DNA from: Paragonimus skrjabini miyazakii
Lineage: Eukaryota > Platyhelminthes > Trematoda > Plagiorchiida > Troglotrematidae
Length of the DNA: 64,000 bases
Direction of reading: 5' to 3'
Assembly (NCBI GenBank): GCA_014338405.1
Contig: JTDE01001316.1
Coordinates: 9,431 to 73,430, forward strand
The number at the start of each line of letters is the position of its first letter. Position 1 is the first letter of the stretch. The notes beneath the pieces are model-generated. The model searched no databases. It saw nothing but the letters and a program-made list of their open reading frames with translations, and was not told the DNA's origin. A program made the translations under genes and the position numbers. Positions 1 through 10,631 of this stretch are shown in pieces.

Positions 1-815
1 TTCCCGACCTCATTTCTAGCAATACCCCCCTTTATACTGATGATTTAAAAACCTGAAATGCCTTTGATCTCCGCGTATTGCAGATTGACCTAGACCATAT
101 TAAGGGCTGGTCAGATGACTGGGGTCTCTCTCTAAACGACAGTAAGTGTGCACAAATGTCGCTTGGAGGAGACTCGGGGAACCTATTCGTGATACATAGT
201 GCACAAAGTGTAACGGATATCACGAACGTTGACCTTAAATAGGATCTAGAGATTTGGCTTTCGACTTGCTCATCCTTTTCTTTTCACCAACAGATGGCCG
301 CCAAAAAGGGATTCGAGACTTTTGGGATAATAAAAAAAACTATCCTCGAATAGACAGGCATGCCTTTCAATCACTCTACGGGGTCTATATAAGACTATTG
401 CTTGAGCATACAAATCAGGTCGTGTACACCGGCTTGAAGAAGGACATACTCGCCATCGAGCGTATCCAGCGATTAGCCACCAAAAGGGTCATTGGCTAGC
501 GGCATTTATCTTACGAGTTTCGTCTTGAAATTCTTGATGTTTATCCACTTGAATTCGGAAGACCCCGTGGCGACTCACTCTTTAAGTACTTTTTCTTCCG
601 CACCGGACTCGTGCATCAGTTCTTTACCACAGTAGTTAATAACAGTCGAAGGGGTCATGACAAGAAGCTCCATAATCTTGCAGTGACCAGCGATCACGGC
701 TGCAGCAGTATTTTCCTGTTTGTTTATTCTGTACGTAGGATTCCTTGTTTGCCTGCAATGGGAGGTCTGATATAAACCCAGTGCCACTTTCTTCAGTCGT
801 GTAACTAATTGCACG
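1..815 (+). pseudogene. CR1-like non-LTR retrotransposon relic, 3' part of RT to C-terminus
   Basis: Conceptual translation gives the last part of a CR1/Jockey-type reverse transcriptase. The catalytic box reads YTDD (33-44), followed by DLKT, a stop (54-56), then HIKGWSDDWGLSLNDSKC, the 'W..KW.L..N..KC' block typical of this clade. After a degraded stretch, one frame from about 380 reads ILAIERIQRLATKRVIG, a stop (497-499), SYEFRLEILDVYPLEF and RRGHDKKLHNL. These are the C-terminal CR1 blocks ('ERVQRRATKL', 'YE.RL..L.LYPLE.RR.RGD', 'TRGH..KL'). The tail continues in another frame to about 815. The element enters from outside the window, so its 5' end is unseen. Stops and frameshifts make it a pseudogene. 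It lies about 1 kb upstream of the Shal start codon, in the same orientation. The RT assignment is secure; the clade name is likely but not proven. Confidence 0.75.
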
Positions 816-1795
816 TAGCGAATGCTTGCCCTTTTCTTAACGACTCATCTACTATCCTATTCTTCTTCACGGTCATTTAACCTGAACCTTTTCGAGCGTT
901 GTTTAACGCACTCAAAGGTTCCACGCACTTTTTCGCCTGGCGCGCTTTTGAATGCCGCCGAGCGGGCTGTGGCTTATCTCCCGCTTCTTTTCCTCCTCCT
1001 CTTGGTTGCTGCCGTTGGTCCCAGACTAGGCTAGAGCTAACTGCTTATCACATTTTCAAACATTGCTGGACATATACGGTTTGTTTACAAACCCTGCTGT
1101 GTTCCCTAGTTAAGTGCCCGTTGGGACTAAGTTTCGATTGCTCTTCAGGAAAGGCGTTTTAAATTGTTAGTGGATGAGGGTCTAGCGCATGCCCACTTGT
1201 TAACTACAACCTTCGACCCCGGACCTTCCTTAGGCAACAGTTCCTCTCTTAGGGGATTATCAACAACTGGAGCGACCTTCCATTGGAGGTTGTTAGCTTT
1301 TCTTCTAGGGACCGATTCAAAGTGTTACTTACTTAAAAAGTTGTTGGATTAGTATTTTACTCTGCTTTGCTAGGTTAGTATTTTACTCTGATCTCGGTGT
1401 TCCCTGTGATCCCCAAGAGCGGTGCTACACCCTGTGTTCATTGTCTGCCTTTTGGGCCAACAAAAAACCGCCCACATCGTAACAGACAAACTGATTGGAT
1501 CCGGATGACTTGGACCTCCAACTTCGAGCCCGTGAACAAATTGCTGAAATCATTGTTTGTCTGCTCCGGTGACAAGTACAAATGTACTTTTTTTAAATAG
1601 CGCTTGATTTAAAAAGTTTTTCATGCTCTTTCTGTGTGTGTTCAAAGCATTGTTTTCCCAAAAATTCCGTTGATGAAAACAGTCCACGCCCATTCAAGAA
1701 AATGAACAATTATTTCGCTGCCTTTGACTTTAAACATTCACTTCCGAGTAAACCTGGCTAAATGATATGTATGCTTAACGGTTTTCCGTAGTAAT
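816..1795. other. 5' flank of the Shal exon, no recognised gene
   Basis: This holds the probable 3' untranslated tail of the CR1-like relic and then the promoter and 5' leader region of Shal. I see no recognisable protein. Several overlapping short open frames in a slightly GC-richer part (890-1040) resemble nothing I know. A 16-bp direct repeat (TTAGTATTTTACTCTG) occurs at 1349-1364 and 1375-1390. An in-frame TGA at 1763-1765 closes the frame upstream of the Shal ATG. No clear TATA box or 5' UTR exon boundary could be assigned. Confidence 0.4.
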
Positions 1796-2668
1796 ATGAC
1801 GCAAGTCTGTGATCTTGTCCGGGCATCTGCATGGCTCCCATTAGTTCGTGGGTCAGCTATTGGTTGGATTCCTATATCACAACACCCTCTACCAAAGTCT
1901 ATTGCATTAAAGGACGGGACTGCGCAACCTGCTTCTTTGGTCGAAGAGAAGGCTGTCATCAATGTCAGTGGCCATCGTTTCGAAGTATCAAAAGGAAGCC
2001 TCAATAGATATCCGCACACGCTTTTAGGATCAGACGAGAGGGACTATTTCTACGATGACACTGTTGGAGAATATTATTTCGACCGTGACCCAGAAATATT
2101 CCGTCATATACTCACATATTATCGTTGCGGTCATTTACATTATCCCAAGAAGGAATGCGTGATGCAGTATGAAGATGAGCTTGCTTATTTCCGTATAGCA
2201 CCTGAAGCACTTGGTGACTGTTGTTATGAGGATTATCATGACAGTAAACGTGAAAATTCCGAGCGTCTCCTCGAAGAGAAATCAGTAGCAAAAGAAGCTG
2301 CAGATATCCCAAAGGATTTCCGTAATCGGCTTTGGCAAGCATTTGAAAATCCAGAGTTTTCTACTATGGCAATTGTCATATATTATGTCACAGGATTCTT
2401 TATCGCCGTTTCAGTGTTTGCCAATATTACTGAAACTATTCCATGTGGTCCGGAACCTGGATTGAGTAAACAAAGAGCATGCGGCGACCGATATCTCGAT
2501 GCTTTTTTCTGTCTGGATACAGCGTGTGTGATTATATTTACTTTGGAATATAGTGCAAGAATGTATGCTGCTCCAAACCGCTGGAAGTTTTTCATAACCG
2601 TCATGAGCATAATTGATGTGGTTGCAATCCTACCGTTTTATATCGGCTTACTTATGCCTGACAATAAA
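1796..2668 (+). CDS. Shal/Kv4 voltage-gated potassium channel, first coding exon (partial gene)
   Basis: This exon encodes residues 1-291 of a Kv4 (Shal) alpha subunit, which forms tetrameric A-type K+ channels in excitable cells. The N-terminus (SAWLPLVRGSAIGW, residues 11-24) matches the Kv4 segment that binds KChIP subunits in other animals. The T1 domain follows at about 53-145, with INVSGHRF, RYPHTLLGS, YYFDRDPEIFRHIL and the Kv4-type zinc site HX5CX20CC (H115, C121, C142, C143). Membrane segments are S1 (about 190-210, YYVTGFFIAVSVFANI), S2 (about 234-256, with charge-transfer residues F248 and E251) and S3 (about 266-287, with D274). The start is supported by the conserved N-terminus and an in-frame TGA at 1763. 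The frame leaves the family at K291, exactly at a GTACGT donor in phase 0, just before the S3-S4 linker. S4, pore and the C-terminus must lie on exons not found here. Confidence 0.95.
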
Positions 2669-2674
2669 GTACGT
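2669..2674 (+). other. splice donor of the Shal first coding exon
   Basis: AAA|GTACGT follows codon 291. Homology to Kv4 stops here, and reading on gives VRD and a TGA (2678-2680). The position, just after the S3 segment, and the phase-0 junction fit an intron that separates S1-S3 from S4. The donor is inferred from the motif and loss of homology; no transcript was available. Confidence 0.8.
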
Positions 2675-2795
2675 GACTGATTTTGCCCATGTCTGTGTGC
2701 AGTAATGTAGTGTGTAATATCTTGGAATATTATGAAATAATCACTCACACTGATCATACTATTATTCGCCATTCAGGAGTCTTGTTTTTTGGAAT

Positions 2796-2818
2796 CAATC
2801 CTAATCCTAATCCTAATC
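2796..2818. repeat. short hexamer microsatellite (TAATCC)n
   Basis: About 3.7 tandem copies of TAATCC, which is TTAGGA-like on the other strand. It lies about 130 bp downstream of the Shal splice donor. It is a simple repeat with no assigned role. Confidence 0.8.
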
Positions 2819-3209
2819 AAAACCTTCCAGTTTCTAAGCACTCCAATTAATATTATATCAGGAACACACTTTACAAACTAGCGATTGCGTCGGCTAAACT
2901 TCACAACACAGCCACAAAACATTTCTCGTATGTTTTGAAAATTAGCTCAATTTGCTAGAGGATTTGTATTTTATTTTATCGTTAGTGTCACCATATAATT
3001 TTACTATTATCATTACAAAATATTATAAGTATTGTGGCAATCACTGACGTCTGTTTTCATACCAAAATTAAAAAAGTGGAAAGTTTGGTAAGTAAATAAT
3101 GTCCTGTGTGTATCTATGTCTGTAGTGTTTTTATAATTGTTATCTCAAGTTGAATATACATGACTGAGCTGTCTTGTGTTTTGACTTGTTGGCTAGAACC
3201 TGTTCTTGA

Positions 3210-3225
3210 ATATATATATATATAT
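3210..3225. repeat. (AT)n dinucleotide microsatellite
   Basis: Eight uninterrupted AT units in AT-rich intronic or intergenic sequence. Confidence 0.85.
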
Positions 3226-6200
3226 GCAATTTAATACAAATTATTGAAGTTGAAATCGAGGTAATTGGTAACTGTTTTGAATGGGGACACTGTTCCATAT
3301 TGTGTATTTTAACGTTCAGTATCAGCCGTTACTCAGTGGGTTAAAACTCTCTGACTAGATCCGTTTACCCACAAGACTTGATTATATTGAATTAAGTTAC
3401 CAGGAGGTATGTTGTTTCTAATCTGGGGTTTTATTTTCTAATGTATATGTTTAATAACGAGTTATTCTGTTAAATTTTGCTTCCCTACAACAAGCCTTAC
3501 GGGTCTTCCTGTGTATACATGCGACTTATATATTTCAGTCCAAATTATTCTTTTCTCAAGTAAGGCATGACAAGTAACTACATATTGCGTTTCTAATACC
3601 TTTACTAGTAAAAACAGTTTCGTAATAAGCTGGTGCATATGAAAGTGTATTCTTGTGTAGTTTTCATAGTATCAATTCACGCACTAGTGTTTTGTAACAT
3701 AGTGTTTATAACAATCTATAACGTATGACGCGCTTGATACCAAAATACGATGAACACTATATTTGAATAATCAGCTTCAAGTACATGTCATTTCAAGTGG
3801 TAAACAACGGTTGTACACTACCAGTTGGTTTGGGCCTCTAAATCAAGCCATACGTTTCCAGAAGTACAGTTGCCCCCCTAAGTGAAAATATGTTGGTAGT
3901 TGCTCACGCATTCTTACATCGTAGATAATTAACTGAAATGCGGAAGCTAACGACAAAGAACATTAACCTCAAATAACGACCAAAATGATAGTTGGATCTA
4001 GAAAACCCCCGTGTAAAAAGCTAGATGTAACTGTTACTGGTTGAACTGCCATTGCCTCTGGTGATGTTTGACAGTTAGATGGGGTCAGTTGACTCTGTCA
4101 GTATATTGCGGAAAACACTTATCAATAGTACAGGTCTGCTTTCTATTTCATTTTATATATGTCCAGTGGTATTTTATGGCATTATTATTTTAATGCTGAT
4201 GGTGAACGATTAGATCTTAAACAACCATATTTTCGGATGCATCATTGGGTTGCAGCAGTTTTCCACTCATTCTCCCTCTGTTTGCTCTTACATTGTTGTT
4301 ATTATGACCTGTGTATTCTTACCTCACCTTCTTTGTGTAGAAATGCCCTTAAGACTGAATATATCCTACATAACGAATTTGTCTTCAACTTTACACTGAG
4401 CAGTCTTTCGGAGGAAATGTGGAATTCAGCCCTGTGCTGGGTATGTTTTGGTATGTAGGAAGGCTCACTTGTTTCACTACAGCATTATTATGTTAACTAT
4501 TGTCAGCAGGAACATGAAACAAATTTAATTAGTGGTTTGTTCTATTTTAGAGTTGCCTTGTTATGTGCAAAAGTCAAATCAATTCCTGCCCGTTAATTAT
4601 GTGTGTCACAACAGACGAAAACGTTTAGTGCAACAGGCACAATAGGCCTAAGCGAAACAGAATATTTCACAGTGAGAGTTCTTCTGACCTTATTATGTTT
4701 GTTATCGTGTTGTGGTTGGTTGCAGGTGAGCACTTTTGTTGAGTCCAGAGAAGGACACCGACGACTATCAAATTCAGTTCTGCTTTGAGAACTTCCATCC
4801 CACGAACTCATGCCTTATACGGATTTTCCATCACAACCTGCAGTCTACTAAAAATCTTCCGTGCAGTATATAGCACACTGCTTACTTTTGAATTTTCTGA
4901 GCCACTGTCATCTGTGCAGCAAACCGCAAGTGTGTATGTACGTGTTTTTGAATCTAAAAACCTACTTCCACTGCCTATGAGCAACGAAATAAGAAAACTG
5001 GTGATCTAAATGAACTGTCTGAGAAACAATATGTATCGCGCAATCACATGTATACTTAAAGGTTATCAAAATACTTCGATATCATTGCCGCAACAAGTTT
5101 TATCTTTCAATACTCGTGGGTTAATCGTGCTGAAAATACAAGCTAGAACCTGTGTTCCACTGCGGAACTTTCGGTTCAGGAGTAATCTTGCAAAACAGCC
5201 AACTTGACCCGAAAACCTGTATTGCTTCAAGAATCTTGAAAAAAGTGTGTTTTACCATACTTTCAGGTGGCATTTAGGCATTCTTAGTAAGTAATATATA
5301 TCCCAACATATTCATGGCATCACTTTAAGAAAAAACCCATCATTCAAACACAAGTTAGTTTGAAATGGTGTGTTCATTGGCATCTACTGATCCATAAGAC
5401 AGTTCGGAAAACACTGTCAGAGAACACGAAATACCGTCTCTTCGCGTTGATCCGACCTCAGCAAAACCATGTTTGGTTTTTGTCAGGTTGCCCGGACAAA
5501 ATCATATCTATTGTTAAAAGGATATCTACTTTTTTATGGCGGAATTAACAGTTAGGTTAGTTGGATACTTCATGGGACCAAAGCCAAATGTTAGTGATAA
5601 GCTAACCACTGTTATTGTAAAGGGTAACATAATAATGCACTGAATGAGTGTTCGTTTTTGAGTCAATACTCCCTAATACCTTTAGGTGAAACGTTGCACA
5701 CGCGACAGTGCAATATTAGCAGCCAAACGCGAGTAATATTCAAAGAACAAAAGGAATAATTTTCACTTATTATCTTGCTTTCTTTTCAACATTGCATACT
5801 GGTGTAAAAACTGCTAAGTTAGTCACTTTGTTCTCGGATGATATATCTCGCTTTATGTAAACGAAAACAGTAGAGTGTCAACAAAGATGTTTAGGGAAAA
5901 ATGAAAAGTCATCTAAACCAAAACTCGCTGCTGTTAGTAAACGTTAAATAAATGTAAAAATATATATCCACTTTCTACAGGGATGAAGCCTTTCAAGTGG
6001 GCGATAAGGCCAATTAAAAAAATTCTATTGCCACATACGGGCAAAAAGGCAAACACCAGGCTGAAAAATTTTGCTTCCCTTCAAACGAGATATGACGTCA
6101 GCTGAGGACTTGTATCGAGTTGTGATTCATTTGACTGTTGCAATTTAGCAAGTGCAATTTTCTGGACGAAAAAGTTAGCAGTATCTACCGAAACGCCTTT

Positions 6201-6904
6201 GGAAACGTCAGAGGTTGTTGCTCCTTTGTTAAGATAAAACAAATAGTTTGAGAGTGATGCTAATATGAGAAATAACTTTTCAGTTGCTTCTGGAATGGTG
6301 AAAACATTTTATGTTGACCTCGTGAGCTTCTTTGATAAAGGACAGTAGCTTGTGATTAGAAAATTTTACACTAAAATTTCGAAGCACGTCTTCATTGTTT
6401 CTGTTTTCTATCTGAAGCAAGATGCACTAGCACAAACACAATGCAATAAATAATCAGTAAATCTGCGTGTTAACATTTTCTAGAACCGAACAGCCATGGC
6501 TTATTAATTGTTACTGTCTTGTGGTGAAACAATACGTTTTTTAATGTTTTGATTTTGTTTTTAAACTCAGTGGTCAATTTTGCCCGTATCTTATCGACAC
6601 TTTACCTGAGTTTAAAGTACAGTTTAATTTTTTAATTTTTGTAACGTACTTATATTTGGAAGCACCTCATATTTTGCCCCATTCTCTTTTTAAATTCACA
6701 TGAGTCAAAACGGACCTTTTAACTCAAGCTACGGGCTAATTATATGAAAAATCATATTGCTAAAATTAGCTCCCTTTATTCCAACAGCTTGGCTGAGATT
6801 ACCATTTGTCCAGGCTTATAAACCGAAGTACAGTAGTAAAATTAACCTGCATAGCAAAAAATACCAGACTAATTTGATGTGGTTTTTGGTGCTGCTTGAC
6901 ATTC

Positions 6905-6985
6905 CTACATAAGCGTAGACCATGTTTTGCGGGTTACCGAGCGCACAATCGTAAGTTCAAGCAGGGTTGCCGTGCTTACTTTGTC
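6905..6985 (+). repeat. possible tRNA-derived SINE relic
   Basis: A short stretch (GCGGGTTACCGAGCGC, then GTAAGTTCAAGCAGG) resembles the A-box and B-box of a Pol III tRNA promoter at about the right spacing. No tRNA cloverleaf can be completed and the element ends are not visible. This is a weak call that could be chance similarity. Confidence 0.2.
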
Positions 6986-8589
6986 TGAGCTTCAACCCCT
7001 TGACAGACTACAGCCCGCGTGTTACCTTCATTTTACATAGCACCAAACGTCACGTGGTCTAAGTCATAGAAACGTAACCTGTACCATTCTGAATTGTGAT
7101 TACTAGTCATGAAGAGGGAATTGTGAAACCGCAGTATGTTAAAAAGGACACACACACAAAGATTTTTTGCAGAATCGATGTTTTGATGGATGATGTATGA
7201 GAAACTAAAACAACAGCGGAAAGGTCTGAAATTGAGAAGGAAATAATCTCAATGCTGATCTGTGTAATGTATCTGCGACTCACAACGCGGTTTATTTTTA
7301 CCTACGAGCATTCCCGAAAGACAATGGAAGTGTGCTTTAGGTTCTTACTCAAGATTGTCAGATCAGCACTATCTTTTCACCTTCATTTTACTTCGGAGCT
7401 ATGTTAGTAAAAAATCACAAATTTGCCATAGATATATAGATGATATGGTATTTGGTATGAAATAACCAATCAGCTTTTTGTTTCTTGCTCTACTAGACAG
7501 TACTTTCAGGCTAGCAGGTTGGTCTGATTTCCACAGATTTTCTCTTAACATACCAAGAAGTTTTATCATTTTTGTCCAAGAAAAGGATTCAGTAGGGGAA
7601 GCTTCCAAGCGCATGACTCTCCATTAGTGTAAATATTGAACCATTATTCGAACTCTTTCTTTGAGTGTCTATGGGCTGGTTTTAGCTTGAACATCACATG
7701 GTCACTTCATGCTATTGATGTTTTCAACAAAGTCCGGAAAATTTCTTTCCATATGCGTCGCTTAAGTTGTCTTTCCTTTTCCCGTTCCTTAGTTAGGGGA
7801 TTAATTAGGCTTGTGCGCCCCTGCTGAGTTTATTTTTTACCTGTCTTCCATGATTTATTGCCATAGATCATCTCATTTTTTGCCGGATTCTCAAACTCTC
7901 TATCCTGTTACAGTGAAAGGTCCCGTAACCAACTCGTTGATTTCATTGTTTTCAGTCATTTCACAACCTGCGAACGATTTTTTGACAAAAATCTTATATG
8001 ACACAGCCAACTCTTTATATTCGGATCTGTCTAAGCATTTTTGATACCTTTCACTAGATATCGATGTGAACGTTTATTTGAACTCACCGGTGTCAGTATT
8101 CTTTCGTTATTCTTCATTTATCTCGATATCTACACAAATATCTAACTTTGTTATTTTTAAATTTAACATCAAAACCAAATTATGAGTTTTACTGAGTGCG
8201 ACCACTCAATTCGGCATCTCCCCAAGTTTCATGGTTACACTTGTTATTTTGTTACCTGGGCACACTTTCTAAATTGTTCTTTATTCACTGAAGTCGTGCA
8301 TATGTGAAAAGTCTAATCATCCACTGTCAGAGTGCATGAAGCATATTATTAATGTGACTTATATTTGTGATCTTTGATATGATATGAATACATGCAAATT
8401 TGCATAATTCAGTAAGAATGTGCAATTCATGTGATGTTCTTCGCAGTAATATTTCATATAATCTGATCACACAAGGATGTCTAACTACTTTTAAACGATT
8501 CAAAATTTCACAGAGCGGGAGTCACGGATTGAGGGGTTAAACAGATGGATACAAAAATTGTAAATGAGGACTGTATGAATTCCGACTAC

Positions 8590-9910
8590 TAGGGTGGTCA
8601 GAGTGTCAACGTAACTCGTTGTTGAACACACAGAAGGGGACTGTGATGTTTGATAGCCAAAGCCTTAACAAACTGGAGTATGCGTTTCCGGTTGTTCCAT
8701 AAAATAATCAACAATGCATCAGAAATTTTGATACTATGTCCTATTTGGATTATGTCCTCTGCGACTAATAATGTTAGGTGCCGTTCATCAGCATTTGTAC
8801 AGGCGCCTGTCGTTTCTAACCATTGGGCAACATGCTCCTTAATACAAACAGCCAGTTGTCGGTTTGTACTCCATATGTAGCTCGTACTGCAACTACACGA
8901 ATATTTGTATAAATAGTGGGATGTGACAAACGTAGACTGTTCATAGACGGAGAGGCTGGTAGATTTCTGGTTTGCTGTGCTATACACAGTTTTACAGCGT
9001 TATAAGTTCTGGATACAGCGGCCGTTAGACCCCTCTCCGTATTTGTTGACAAGCTGTCTCCCAGAAACGAGAGTTCTGAATACAATGAGTTCTTTGGTAA
9101 CGTTGTTGCTTCTACTGTTGAAGTAAAGGCTCTTCTGTGCTTCTTAATAAATTGCAGGGGTTACCCGTTGACCTTCAGAGTGTTCGTCAATAAACTTAAC
9201 TCTGGCTGTCCTCTATGCAAATCCTTCGTGTTGTATGGAAGAGCGTCCTGATTAAGTCTCTTTTATGCTGCACCAGACAGAAGTATTCGAAGTCTACATA
9301 CTATCCTGTCCATATAGGCTTCCTATAAACATCTTCCTACCGTGCCATCTGATCTTCGAGTGACTAGAATGTCCAGATACGGAAGGCAATCATTCGCTTT
9401 GTTCTCTCTCGTCAGTTTTAAGTTCGGTGAGCTTAGTTCAACTTCCAGAATAACGTATTTGATTCACCTGAGCTCTCAAAAATGGCCGGGATATTATATA
9501 CGAAGCGTCTCTACAGCCTCGGTTTTGACAGGCTTTCACATAATGTGGATTATACTTTGGCCATGTTGAAATCCGCTCAAAGTGGACCCAGTGGACTGCC
9601 CATTACAACCCGGTCCGCTTGTCCAAAACTGTAGGTTTGGAAGTTGAATCTTACATTATGTGTACACAAGATTAATAATGATTTAAGCTCACACGCCGAG
9701 ATGGGGAAGGGTGCATTGCTGCTTACAGTAACTTCGCAAATGCTATCAACTATTTTGTGAAGTGGAATGTTAGTGAACTGAGAGGCGACATCATATGAAC
9801 ACATCAGTTCGTCTCGGACATTTGGACGGTCTATACAATTAACAAGTTCGAAACTGTCCTTCAGACTGTAAGTACTGAATTGTTTTCTGATTGGCCCTGT
9901 AGAATTTTGA
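8590..9910 (-). pseudogene. Penelope-like element (PLE) relic, RT plus GIY-YIG endonuclease
   Basis: Read on the minus strand this is the 3' half of a PLE polyprotein. From high to low coordinates the order is: 'SLKDSFELVNCID' (about 9810-9860); finger/palm motif MCSYDVASQFTNIPL (about 9760-9804); MGSPLGPL (9577-9600); the position of the catalytic Asp pair, here RRFVYN (9493-9510), so both aspartates are lost; the thumb block VYRKPIWTG...RTLFHTTRRICIEDS (about 9220-9320); and the GIY-YIG endonuclease with CSCSTSYIWSTNRQL (about 8845-8890), REH-like KEHVAQWL and the terminal KALAIKHHSPLLCVQQ. Many stops and frameshifts break it. The family is secure from the RT-GIY-YIG order, which is diagnostic for PLEs. 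The 5' part of the element was not recognised. Confidence 0.85.
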
Positions 9911-10397
9911 CTCGTTTAAAAGTGGTTATATATTCTTGTGTGATCAGATTGTACGAAATGTTACTCCGGAGAACATCACATGAATCACCTCTTTATATTG
10001 TTTTATGCAAGTTAATTAGTGAAACAAACTTTTTGAATAAGCGAATTTATCAAATGTATTACTCAGTCCAGGCCTTTTTAGTTACTTTGAAAGTGACGTA
10101 TTCTGTTTACTGTTTATTTGTTGTTTTCAATCATTTTGCTTAAATCCAACTCACTAGACTGCGAAATCATTCCTTAAGCCAATGAAAATACATGGGACCT
10201 TTTTCCAGCAACCGAACTTTGCAGATTACTTGATAAAACACCTTTGTCTGGTTTGGCTTTTATTCAGATTTATTTACTAAGTAAAATATTTTAAAATTGG
10301 TATTCTTACCATCCATACTGATCTACGAACTCTATTTTTTGTTAGATGAACGACATAAGTAATTTGTCGGTAATTTCCTATCTAGAAATGTTTTCAG

Positions 10398-10631
10398 GCA
10401 ACCAGGAATCTTTACAGCTCGCTTAAGCAAAGAGCTTTCAGTCTCATTCTTAGTCGTCTGGAAGATTATGATACCATTCTTATCCATGTTAATCGTATTG
10501 CATTACAACCAATTACTCTAACTGCGTTTGCTGAGACTCACATAAATAGTTGTAGTCCTGACACGTACTTCCAGAAAAAAATCGATCCAATACGGAATGG
10601 TACTAGGGCAAAATTATTGGAAAGTTTATAA
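10398..10631 (+). other. weak candidate exon, unknown protein
   Basis: A TTTTCAG acceptor-like site (AG at 10396-10397) opens a 77-codon frame with no ATG. Its composition is balanced and protein-like (for example SLKQRAFSLILSRLEDYDT and LQPITLTAFAETHIN) and ends at TAA (10629-10631). A GTACTT donor-like site at 10565 would end an exon in this frame. I do not recognise the family, and no neighbouring exon was found. It could equally be part of an unrecognised repeat or a chance open frame. Confidence 0.2.

Larger units (their letters stand above)
2669..8589. other. intronic or intergenic AT-rich sequence without recognised gene
   Basis: This probably begins the large intron after the first Shal exon. 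I looked for a continuation encoding the S4 voltage sensor (repeated R-x-x-R in a hydrophobic context) and found none. Open frames up to about 100 codons (for example 4159-4458) have biased, membrane-like compositions and no recognisable motif, and I regard them as chance. Simple repeats and a possible tRNA-like relic are listed separately. Confidence 0.5.

Noticed and set aside
4159..4458. 99-codon frame downstream of the Shal exon, considered as the next Shal exon
   Set aside because: It contains no S4 arginine repeat, pore signature or other Kv4 similarity.
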